From positions 1-8,087 of the forward strand of contig JAGREZ010000094.1 in assembly GCA_020446285.1 (NCBI GenBank): a stretch of 8,087 nucleotides of DNA, in the 5' to 3' direction. Shown here piece by piece: positions 1 to 6,105 of this stretch (its first letter is position 1; every line of letters starts with the position of its first letter). A program made the position numbers and the translations under genes. The notes under the pieces are model-generated. The model ran no database searches. It was not told where the DNA came from and saw only the letters and a list, made by a program, of their open reading frames with translations. This DNA is from Geminicoccaceae bacterium (GTDB taxonomy: Bacteria; Pseudomonadota; Alphaproteobacteria; Geminicoccales; Geminicoccaceae).

Positions 1-1791
1 TTCCACGACGACCAGCACGGCACGGCAATCATCGCCGCCGCCGCGCTTGTCAACGCCATTGACCTCACCGGCCGCACGCTCGCAGAGACCCGCATGGTGA
101 TCAATGGCGCCGGTGCTGCCGGGATCGCGGTGGCCGAACTCATCAAGGCCATGGGCGTTCCGCACGGCAATGTCATTCTCTGTGACACGCGCGGCGTCAT
201 CTACAAGGGCCGCGAGCAGGGCATGAACCAGTGGAAGTCGGCCCATGCAGTGGAGACCGGGGCCCGCACGCTCGCGGACGCGGTCGAGGGATGCGACGTG
301 GTGTTGGGGCTTTCCGTCAAGGGCGCATTCACTCGCGAGATGATCCTCTCCATGGCGAAGGATCCGATCATCTTCGCCATGGCCAATCCGGATCCGGAGA
401 TCACGCCCGAGGAGGCGAACGGGATCCGCGAGGATGCGATCGTCGCCACCGGTCGCTCGGACTATCCCAACCAGGTGAACAATGTCCTGGGCTTCCCCTA
501 CATCTTCCGCGGTGCGCTCGACGTGCGCGCATCCTCGATCAATGACGCGATGAAGATCGCTGCGGCTTACGCCATCGCTGCGCTCGCGCGCGAGGAGGTG
601 CCCGAGGAAGTCAGCGCCGCCTATCAGGGAAAGCGTCTGCGTTACGGTCGCGAATATCTCATTCCGACACCGTTCGATCCGCGCCTCATCACCCATGTGC
701 CGCCGGCGGTGGCCCAGGCGGCGATCGAGAGCGGCGTCGCGCGGCGGCCGATCATCAGCAAGGAGCGCTACAGCGACCAGCTGCGCTCGCGGCTCGATCC
801 CACCGCGAGCCGCATGCAGATGATCATCGACCGGGTCCGCGCAGAGCCGAAGCGATTGGTCTTCGCCGAGGGCGAGGAGGAACAGTCGCTTTCCGCGGCG
901 ATCGCCTGGCGCAACAGTGGTCTCGGCACGCCGGTCCTCGTCGGACGCGAGGAGAGGATTCTCGAGGCGCTTTCCACCATGGGAATCAGCCAGCCGGAAG
1001 GGCTGGAGATCCATAATGCGAGGCTATCGGAACACAATCGTACCTATGCCGAATATGTCTATGAACGCCAGTGGCGTCACGGCATGCTGTTCCGGGACTG
1101 CCAGCGGGCGGTCAATCTCGATCGCAACGTGTTCGGGGCGTGTATGGTCGCACACGGCCACGCGGATGCGATGGTCACCGGTCTCACCCGCCGCTACACG
1201 ACGGTGATCCGCGATCTCGGGATGGCCCTTGACAACGAGCCGGGGCGCTCCGTGCTCGGGATCACCATCGTCGTCGCAAGGGGGCGGACGGTGTTCATTG
1301 CCGATACCACCGTCAACGAGCTGCCGTCGCCGGAGGAGCAGGCCGACATCGCCATCCAGACTGCGGCATTCGCACGGCAAATGGGTCTGGTTCCGCGTGT
1401 CGCCTTCCTCTCCTTCGCCACCTTCGGCAATCCGCGGCTGACCAAGGCGGAGCGGGTGCGCGATGCGGTGCGCGAGATGGACCGCCGGGATGTCGATTTC
1501 GAATATGACGGCGAGATGGCGGCGGACGTCGCACTCGATCCCGAACTCATGGCACTCTATCCGCATTGCCGGCTGTCGGGTCCCGCCAATGTGCTGGTGA
1601 TGCCGGCATTGCACACCGCGCATATCGCGTCCAAGCTTCTGCGCCAGCTCGGTGGCGGAACGGTCATCGGACCCGTCCTGTCCGGGTTGAGCAAACCCGT
1701 GCAGATCGTGTCGATGAACGCGACCGTGTCGGACATTCTCAATCTCGGTGCGATCGCCGCCCACGATACGATCGTTCGCGCCGATTCTTGA
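1..1791 (+). CDS. maeB: Malic enzyme with C-terminal phosphotransacetylase-like domain (5' truncated by window edge)
   Basis: Oxidatively decarboxylates malate to pyruvate, producing NAD(P)H, in the cytoplasm; it links the TCA cycle to pyruvate and acetyl-CoA. The reading frame is open from base 1 and begins inside the malic-domain signature FHDDQHGTAI (residues 1-10 of the visible part), which carries metal-binding aspartates. A Rossmann motif GAGAAG follows at residues 36-41, then ANPDPEITPEE and the NQVNNVLGFP segment typical of the family. From about residue 272 to the end (596) the protein is a phosphotransacetylase-like domain ending in VMPALHTAHIASKLL and SGLSKPVQIVSMNATVSD. In the MaeB family this domain has no known PTA activity and mediates allosteric control, for example by acetyl-CoA. 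Family members are about 760 residues, so roughly 160 N-terminal residues lie outside the window. Cofactor choice (NAD as in rhizobial Dme, or NADP as in Tme/MaeB) cannot be read from the sequence. The ATG at 94 is internal, not the start. Confidence 0.95.
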   Translation, partial: FHDDQHGTAIIAAAALVNAIDLTGRTLAETRMVINGAGAAGIAVAELIKAMGVPHGNVILCDTRGVIYKGREQGMNQWKSAHAVETGARTLADAVEGCDVVLGLSVKGAFTREMILSMAKDPIIFAMANPDPEITPEEANGIREDAIVATGRSDYPNQVNNVLGFPYIFRGALDVRASSINDAMKIAAAYAIAALAREEVPEEVSAAYQGKRLRYGREYLIPTPFDPRLITHVPPAVAQAAIESGVARRPIISKERYSDQLRSRLDPTASRMQMIIDRVRAEPKRLVFAEGEEEQSLSAAIAWRNSGLGTPVLVGREERILEALSTMGISQPEGLEIHNARLSEHNRTYAEYVYERQWRHGMLFRDCQRAVNLDRNVFGACMVAHGHADAMVTGLTRRYTTVIRDLGMALDNEPGRSVLGITIVVARGRTVFIADTTVNELPSPEEQADIAIQTAAFARQMGLVPRVAFLSFATFGNPRLTKAERVRDAVREMDRRDVDFEYDGEMAADVALDPELMALYPHCRLSGPANVLVMPALHTAHIASKLLRQLGGGTVIGPVLSGLSKPVQIVSMNATVSDILNLGAIAAHDTIVRADS

Positions 1792-1844
1792 GACGGGGAG
1801 GGTGGCGGCAAACCATTCCGCTGCGCAAGAAGGCCCGGTTGTTT

Positions 1845-2441
1845 TCAGGCGTGGCCGCTGTCGCCGCTGAGAAGCGAGGGATCGACGCCGATCTTGCAAA
1901 GGGCCTTGCGCCATTTGCTGTCTTGGTCGTTGCCGAAAACGATATCCTCATCGGATGGGACGATGAGCCATCCGTTGGACTGGATCTCGGCATCAAGCTG
2001 GCCCGGCGCCCAGCCGGCATAACCGAGCGCGAAGACGCGCTGTTTCGGGCCGCTGCCGTCCGAGATCGCGCGGAGCACGTCAACGGTTGCGCTGAGCGCG
2101 AAGCGCTCGTCGATCACCAGCGTGTCCGGGTGGGTATAGTCTGTGGAATGCAGCACGAAGCCGCGGCTTGTCTCCACTGGCCCGCCGACATGGACGGGAG
2201 TGGAACGGGCTTCCTCGCGTACTTCGATGCCGAGCTGACCGATGATCTCGCCAAAATCGAGCGTGTCCGCGAGCTGGTTGACGATCAGACCCATCGCACC
2301 CTCGGAACTGAAGGTGCAGAGATAGATGACCGAGTGAGCGAACCGGGGATCGGACATGTTCGGCATGGCCACGAGCAACATGCCGTCGAGCGAGTTGCCG
2401 TCGACCCCGGATTCTGAGATTTCGTCGCGCTGTTCGTTCAT
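1845..2441 (-). CDS. YqgE/AlgH family protein (DUF179)
   Basis: A 198-residue member of the YqgE/AlgH family, a widespread bacterial family whose biochemical function is not settled; the AlgH name comes from a link to alginate regulation in Pseudomonas. Family landmarks are clear: LLVAMPNMSDPRFAHSVIY (residues 22-40), GAMGLIVNQ (48-56), VHVGGPVE (83-90), RGFVLHS (93-99) and the C-terminal ALGYAGWAPGQLDAEI (138-153). Length is typical. There is no signal peptide or membrane segment, so it is cytoplasmic. The start at 2441 keeps a polar 20-residue leader before the conserved core. The Shine-Dalgarno match is poor, and the next in-frame Met (residue 21) would start right at the conserved core, so the longer form is preferred. 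It converges on the malic enzyme gene (53 bp between stops) and diverges from the peroxiredoxin gene. A regulatory link with the peroxiredoxin through the shared spacer is possible but not shown. Confidence 0.93.
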   Translation of the reverse strand: MNEQRDEISESGVDGNSLDGMLLVAMPNMSDPRFAHSVIYLCTFSSEGAMGLIVNQLADTLDFGEIIGQLGIEVREEARSTPVHVGGPVETSRGFVLHSTDYTHPDTLVIDERFALSATVDVLRAISDGSGPKQRVFALGYAGWAPGQLDAEIQSNGWLIVPSDEDIVFGNDQDSKWRKALCKIGVDPSLLSGDSGHA

Positions 2442-2484
2442 GACCCATGAAATAGGGATCTCGCCGTGGCATCACAAGCGCCCT

Positions 2485-2501
2485 TGCATGGAAAGCATGC
2501 A
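2485..2501. repeat. Short perfect dyad in the yqgE-peroxiredoxin spacer
   Basis: TGCATG and CATGCA form a perfect 6-bp inverted repeat separated by five bases (GAAAG). It lies in the divergent spacer about 44 bp upstream of the yqgE start and about 117 bp upstream of the peroxiredoxin start, a position where an operator could act. Short dyads like this also occur by chance, and it resembles no operator I can name. Confidence 0.3.
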
Positions 2502-2555
2502 GGAGTGCGGTCGCGCACCGCCGCGGATTCCACTGGCGCGACGCCACGGGCGTAG

Positions 2556-2584
2556 TTGCCGTCCGCGGCCGGATCGCCTATATG
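2556..2584 (+). promoter_or_regulatory. Candidate housekeeping promoter of the peroxiredoxin gene
   Basis: TTGCCG (2556-2561) and TATATG (2579-2584) are separated by 17 bp, the ideal spacing for a sigma-70-type promoter, and the -35 resembles alphaproteobacterial elements. The predicted transcription start near 2591 would give a leader of about 28 nt that still contains the ribosome binding site GGGAGG at 2603-2608. Shifting the -10 by two bases gives TATGAT with 19-bp spacing, which is less favourable. Confidence 0.4.
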
Positions 2585-2618
2585 ATCCCATGCCTTTTCA
2601 ACGGGAGGAGCGAGGGAA

Positions 2619-3104
2619 ATGACCATCGAGGTTGGGCAGAAACTGCCCGAGGCGACGTTCAAGGTGCTCACGGCCGAAGGTCTGGCCGATGTCGAACTCA
2701 AGAGCATCGTCAATGGTCGCAAGGTCGTGATTTTCGCACTTCCGGGCGCCTTCACCCCGACCTGCCATGCCAAGCACCTGCCGGGTTTTCTGGCACGGCT
2801 CGACGAGATCAAGGCGAAGGGCGTGGACGAGGTCGTGTGCATCGCCGTCAATGATCCCTTCGTCCTCGATGCCTGGGGCAAGAGCCAGAATGTCAATGGC
2901 CGGATTCGCATCCTCTCGGATGGCAACGCCACCTTCTCGCAGGCGATCGGTCTGACCTTCGACGGCAGCATGGCCGGTCTCGGGACTCGTTCGCGCCGCT
3001 ATGCGATGATCGTTGAGGACGGTACCGTCGAGTTCCTCGCCGTCGAGGACGCGCCGCCGATGATGGAGGTCAGCGGTGCGGACAATATCATGGATGCGCT
3101 CTGA
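2619..3104 (+). CDS. Peroxiredoxin, Prx5/AhpE-like redoxin, apparently one-Cys
   Basis: A 161-residue thiol peroxidase of the Prx5 (type II) group that reduces hydrogen peroxide and organic hydroperoxides in the cytoplasm. The catalytic loop PGAFTPTCH (residues 42-50) supplies Pro42, Thr46 and the peroxidatic Cys49; the SRRYAM segment (125-130) supplies the conserved active-site Arg. A second cysteine, Cys74 in EVVCIAVND, sits where Prx5 proteins have a buried non-resolving cysteine. The C-terminal position that carries the resolving cysteine in human PRDX5 has no cysteine here (MMEVSGADNIMDAL), so a one-Cys mechanism regenerated by glutathione/glutaredoxin is likely; that is inferred. Length fits the family. 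The ATG at 2619 is preceded by GGGAGG at 2603-2608. It is transcribed away from yqgE, and a CtrA-type box lies 38 bp after its stop, so it seems to be a single-gene unit. Confidence 0.95.
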   Translation: MTIEVGQKLPEATFKVLTAEGLADVELKSIVNGRKVVIFALPGAFTPTCHAKHLPGFLARLDEIKAKGVDEVVCIAVNDPFVLDAWGKSQNVNGRIRILSDGNATFSQAIGLTFDGSMAGLGTRSRRYAMIVEDGTVEFLAVEDAPPMMEVSGADNIMDAL

Positions 3105-3142
3105 GAGGCTTTTGCGACCGCCGTTCGTTCGTCGATACGCCG

Positions 3143-3158
3143 TTAACCGGAAATTAAC
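3143..3158 (+). promoter_or_regulatory. CtrA-type binding box (TTAA-N7-TTAAC)
   Basis: TTAA at 3143-3146, seven bases (CCGGAAA), then TTAAC at 3154-3158 exactly match the full CtrA recognition sequence known from Caulobacter and other alphaproteobacteria. The two halves extend into an 8-base direct repeat, TTAACCGG, at 3143-3150 and 3154-3161 (11-bp period, one helical turn), as expected for a dimer binding one face of DNA. The box lies about 84 bp upstream of the ATG at 3242, where a CtrA-activated promoter could sit at about -35. No convincing -10 element is visible, so activation and repression are both open. Confidence 0.6.
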
Positions 3159-3241
3159 CGGGACTGGCGAGGATCGCATCCGTGCGCGGACGGGGCCGGG
3201 CACGCCGGTTCCTTTCGGCCGTTGGTCTTCGGCGGAGCAGC

Positions 3242-3610
3242 ATGCCCGCGAAGCCGATGGTATTCGCGGGGGTGGTCACGATGTCCGGACGTGGGCCGAA
3301 AACGGGATATGCCGGCATGACCGTCGCCGTCCTGCGGGCGGGTGGCGAGGTGTTTGCCGGTGCCATGCGGCTGGCCGTGGGCCGTCATGTGGCGTTCACG
3401 ATTCTCGGCGGCACGATCGTCGGCTTTCTCGCTTTTACCTCGTCGCCGCTCTGGGTGTTCGAGGGGATGCTGCTGGCCCAGATTCTGGGTTTGCTCGTCG
3501 ATACGGAAGCTGGGCGAGCCCTTCCAGGATCGTTCGACCGGATCGACCATGCCGGTTTCGTCGCCGTTCTCGCATTGCTGCTGCATCTGGGCATTGCCGC
3601 ATCGTCGTGA
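3242..3610 (+). CDS. Small hydrophobic membrane protein of unknown function
   Basis: I do not recognise a family. With the ATG at 3242 it is 122 residues. It starts with a short basic/amphipathic region, then shows hydrophobic stretches at about residues 50-66 (VAFTILGGTIVGFLAF) and 70-86 (around FEGMLLAQILGLLV), a polar loop (about 88-104, GRALPGSFDRID), and a last hydrophobic stretch at 105-120 (FVAVLALLLHLGIAA). An integral inner-membrane protein with two or three helices is the likely reading. Third-position G/C preference from codon 26 to the stop looks like real coding, and the competing frames across this stretch give Arg/Ser/Cys-rich proteins without order. The start is uncertain: a GTG at 3182 and ATGs at 3257, 3281 and 3317 share the frame; 3242 has GGAG at 3234-3237 and 3281 has GGTGG at 3271-3275. 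The stop lies 37 bp before the next gene, which suggests co-transcription, and the CtrA-type box lies upstream. Confidence 0.6.
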   Translation: MPAKPMVFAGVVTMSGRGPKTGYAGMTVAVLRAGGEVFAGAMRLAVGRHVAFTILGGTIVGFLAFTSSPLWVFEGMLLAQILGLLVDTEAGRALPGSFDRIDHAGFVAVLALLLHLGIAASS

Positions 3611-3647
3611 AAGACGCACGGGGTGTCGGTTGCATGAACGAACGGGC

Positions 3648-5111
3648 ATGCCGGTGACGGCCGATATCGGGGCGACCGCGCAATTGTATACGCCGACGAA
3701 ACCGGATTCACGGCTTCGTGCAGGTATCCTGCCGGGCCGGAATGGTGCTTCTGCCTGGCTTCTCGACTGCTGCGCTCGCGCCATGCGGCTGCCTTTCGTC
3801 GAGCCGCTGCAGGATTCGTCCGGTAGCGTGGCCGACATTCTGATCGATCCTGTCTGCGATGGAGATATCGACCTTCAGAACTGGATGGACGGAACGGATC
3901 TTCCCGTTCTCGGCATACTCAGGGTCGAACGGTGCCTGACGGGGACGGGCGTCTCCGATCTCCTTCTTGCGCACCAGACATTCGACATCGAGGTGCGTCT
4001 GTACCGGACTCGCGCCGGCGGCAGGGGCATCTCGCCGGATGGCGAGATCATCTATCGCAGCTTCGAGAGTTTTCAGCTCTCTGTTCACGAGGAGCGAAAC
4101 TCTCGTGCGGTCGATGAAGCCTCGGCCACTTGCCTGGCGCGCGCGCTTCGAAGGCTGCATGCCGGTTGCAGGCCATTCGCACCGGAGACTGGCGGCGAAC
4201 CTGTCGGCCGGTGCGGCGGTCGCGGCTGGCTGTATCGTGCCCGCCGCCTCGCGGTTTCGGTCAAGGGCAATATCGATGCACGGTCGGGTGGCAGCCGATG
4301 GGTACTTTCCTGGCGACGGGCGGCAGCCGGCGATCTTCCGGGGTTCGAGGAAAACAGTATCGCCGCCGCCCCTTTTCGTCTCGTCGAACTGCCGGACGAC
4401 GGCGAGGCGGCCGACCCGTTCGCGGTTATGCATGATGGCGGGTTGTATCTGTTCTTCGAGCGGGTGCCACCGGGCGGCGCCCGGGGCGAGCTTGCGTGCG
4501 CGGTCTTCGATGAGGGCCGGCTGCGCGATGTCCGCGAGGTCATGGTGCAGCCCTTTCATCTTTCCTATCCACAGGTGTTCGAGGCGGAGGGTGACTGGTG
4601 GATGATCCCGGAAACGGGCGAGGTGAAGCGCGTCGATCTGTACCGGGCCGAGCATTTTCCTGATCGCTGGATCCGGGAACGGACCCTGCTCGAGGGTCAT
4701 TCGATGGTGGATGCGACCGTCCATCGCAAGGATGGTCTCTGGTACATGATGGTCACGGTCGACGAGGGCGGATTTCATCGGGAGTGGGCGCTGTTCGTGT
4801 TCATGGCCGAAACGCTGCGCGGTCCCTGGCGGCCGCATCCGCTCAATCCGGTGCGAAGCGACGTCCGCGACACCCGTGGTGCCGGCCCCTTGTTCGAACA
4901 TCGTGGCCGCCTGCTGCGTCCGGCACAGGACGGCAGCCGTGGCTATGGCAGCAGCCTGGCCTTCCTGCATGTGACGGAGCTTTCACCGCAAGGCTATGCC
5001 GAAGAGCGCATTGCCTCCTTCCGCCCGGACAATATGGGCCCGATCCGCGGCTGCCATACCTTCTCGCAGGCGGGCGGAATGCAGTTCATCGACATTCGCG
5101 TGAAACGCTGA
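3648..5111 (+). CDS. GH43-like beta-propeller protein, similar to the GINT1 N-terminal-type domain; probable glycan-related protein
   Basis: A 487-residue protein. Residues about 22-175 form a divergent N-terminal domain (starting LRAGILPGRNGASAWLLD, ending in a CLARALRRLHAG helix) reminiscent of the formyltransferase/glycosyltransferase-like regions that often precede this propeller; that match is weak. Residues about 235-485 hold the recognisable part: ADPFAVMHDGGLYLFFE, HLSYPQVFE (304-312), WWMIPETG (317-324), LYRAEHFPDRW (331-341), DATVHRKDGLWYMM (355-368), GPWRPHPLNPV (392-402) and RPAQDGSRGYGSS (424-436). These repeating aromatic/Asp blades resemble the GH43-like domain of glucosamine inositolphosphorylceramide transferase-like proteins, usually found with surface-polysaccharide genes. 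No signal peptide or membrane helix is visible. The start at 3648 is tentative: the frame is open upstream to 3342 but reads as non-coding there and overlaps the previous gene, ribosome-site support is weak, and a TTG at 3630 is an alternative. Substrate and activity are unknown. Confidence 0.8.
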   Translation: MPVTADIGATAQLYTPTKPDSRLRAGILPGRNGASAWLLDCCARAMRLPFVEPLQDSSGSVADILIDPVCDGDIDLQNWMDGTDLPVLGILRVERCLTGTGVSDLLLAHQTFDIEVRLYRTRAGGRGISPDGEIIYRSFESFQLSVHEERNSRAVDEASATCLARALRRLHAGCRPFAPETGGEPVGRCGGRGWLYRARRLAVSVKGNIDARSGGSRWVLSWRRAAAGDLPGFEENSIAAAPFRLVELPDDGEAADPFAVMHDGGLYLFFERVPPGGARGELACAVFDEGRLRDVREVMVQPFHLSYPQVFEAEGDWWMIPETGEVKRVDLYRAEHFPDRWIRERTLLEGHSMVDATVHRKDGLWYMMVTVDEGGFHREWALFVFMAETLRGPWRPHPLNPVRSDVRDTRGAGPLFEHRGRLLRPAQDGSRGYGSSLAFLHVTELSPQGYAEERIASFRPDNMGPIRGCHTFSQAGGMQFIDIRVKR

Positions 5112-5207
5112 GTTCGGGGCAGCCTCGACGCCGGGCAGGTTGTCCGCAAACCCGCATGCTGCAAACGATACCGGCAGAAATCTGCGCACTTGCCTGCCTG
5201 CCCCGTC

Positions 5208-5237
5208 TTGATCGAGTCCTTCCGCACCACCTACAAT
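5208..5237 (+). promoter_or_regulatory. Candidate sigma-70-type promoter of the SDR gene
   Basis: TTGATC (5208-5213) and TACAAT (5232-5237) are separated by 18 bp. Both hexamers are close to consensus (TTGACA, TATAAT), and the -10 stands out as AT-rich in a GC-rich region. The predicted start near 5244 leaves a leader of about 46 nt that includes the AGGGAG ribosome site at 5278-5283. This implies the SDR gene is transcribed independently of the propeller gene, which ends 178 bp upstream. Confidence 0.5.
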
Positions 5238-5289
5238 TCACCGCAAGTGCAGCCGATTCCAGACATGATAGCACGGCAGGGAGCCCCGG

Positions 5290-6063
5290 ATGTCGAGAAA
5301 CAGTATTGAAGGCAAGGTTGTCCTGATCACAGGCGGCGCGAAGAATCTCGGCGGGCTTCTTGCCCGCGAGTTTGCCGGAGCCGGGGCGAAAGCCGTGGCA
5401 ATCCACTACAACAGCGATTCGGCCCGGGCAGAAGCCGATGCGACCGTGGCCGCGATCAGGAAAACCGGTGCCGAAGCCGTTGCGTTCCAGGCTGATCTGA
5501 CATCGGCCGGTGCCATGGAAAAGCTCTTCGCCGATTCCGTCGCCGCTGTCGGGCGGCCGGATATCGCCATCAACACCGTCGGAATGGTTCTCAAGAAGCC
5601 GATCGCGGAGGTGAGCGAGGAAGAGTTCGATCGGTCGAGCGCAGTAAACGTGAAATCGGCGTTCTTCTTCCTCAAGGAAGCTGGCAAGGCCGTGAACGAC
5701 AATGGCAAGATCGTGACGATCGTCACCTCGCTTCTGGGAGCCTACACTCCCTTCTACGCGGCTTATGAGGGGCTGAAGGCGCCCGTGGAGCATTTCACGC
5801 GCGCTGCCTCAAAGGAGTTCGGCGAACGCGGTATCTCCGTGACGGCTATCGGCCCAGGTCCGATGGACACGCCATTCTTCTACCCGGCAGAAGGCGATGA
5901 TGCTGTCGCATATCACAAGACGGCGGCCGCGCTGTCTCCATTCTCGACAACGGGGCTTACCGATATCGAGGATATAGCGCCATGGATCCTGTTCATGGTT
6001 TCGGACGGCTGGTGGATGACGGGTCAGACCATCCTCGTGAATGGTGGCTACACCACCAAATAG
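5290..6063 (+). CDS. Short-chain dehydrogenase/reductase (SDR), classical type
   Basis: A 257-residue NAD(P)-dependent oxidoreductase of the classical SDR family, cytoplasmic; the substrate cannot be told from sequence. The N-terminal Rossmann cofactor loop is TGGAKNLGG (residues 14-22), a TGxxxNLG variant of the usual TGxxxGxG. Asp69 in QADLT probably contacts the adenine ring. NTVG (95-98) replaces the usual NNAG. The catalytic set is complete: Asn120, Ser147 in IVTSLLGAY, Tyr159 and Lys163 in YEGLK. The family's PG motif follows at GPGPMDTPFF (188-197), and the C-terminus ends in the typical GQTILVNGGY. Length is normal. Start choice is well supported: AGGGAG at 5278-5283 lies 6 bp before the ATG, with a good promoter upstream. 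The gene converges with the minus-strand gene at 6106 with only 42 bp between stops and no clear hairpin terminator there. No neighbour indicates a pathway. Confidence 0.93.
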   Translation: MSRNSIEGKVVLITGGAKNLGGLLAREFAGAGAKAVAIHYNSDSARAEADATVAAIRKTGAEAVAFQADLTSAGAMEKLFADSVAAVGRPDIAINTVGMVLKKPIAEVSEEEFDRSSAVNVKSAFFFLKEAGKAVNDNGKIVTIVTSLLGAYTPFYAAYEGLKAPVEHFTRAASKEFGERGISVTAIGPGPMDTPFFYPAEGDDAVAYHKTAAALSPFSTTGLTDIEDIAPWILFMVSDGWWMTGQTILVNGGYTTK

Positions 6064-6105
6064 CTGACCCGTTCAGAACCCGTCTGTCAGGCAGCGGATG
6101 GTCAT

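Noticed and set aside
1024..1914. A 296-codon minus-strand frame opposite the malic enzyme PTA domain
   Set aside because: The plus strand has continuous family-level similarity through this region; the antisense product is Arg/His-rich and lacks any family motif.
2449..2477. TTGTGA-N17-TATTTC on the minus strand as the yqgE promoter
   Set aside because: The -10 matches consensus at only half its positions and would place the transcription start almost on the start codon, with no room for a ribosome site.
3342..3647. N-terminal extension of the propeller gene back to the ATG at 3342
   Set aside because: This part reads as Ser/Arg/Cys/Trp-rich non-coding sequence and almost fully overlaps the membrane protein frame; family similarity begins only after 3648.
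3143..3838. A 231-codon minus-strand frame over the small membrane protein
   Set aside because: It would cross the CtrA-type box, the membrane protein and the start of the propeller gene; its product is polar, Arg/Pro/His-rich and disordered-looking, whereas the plus-strand frame gives coherent hydrophobic helices.
3708..4970. A 420-codon open frame on the minus strand, antisense to the propeller gene
   Set aside because: Its translation is rich in Arg/Ala/Pro/His without domain signatures, while the plus-strand frame shows clear family motifs; long antisense frames are expected in GC-rich DNA.
5115..5205. CGGGGCAG (5115-5122) and CTGCCCCG (5198-5205) as a terminator after the propeller gene
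   Set aside because: The arms are perfect but 75 bases apart, do not extend further and have no T-tract, so an intrinsic terminator is not supported; probably chance.
6064..6076. CTGA-N5-TCAG as a bidirectional terminator between the SDR and the minus-strand gene
   Set aside because: A 4-bp stem without a T-tract is too weak to call.
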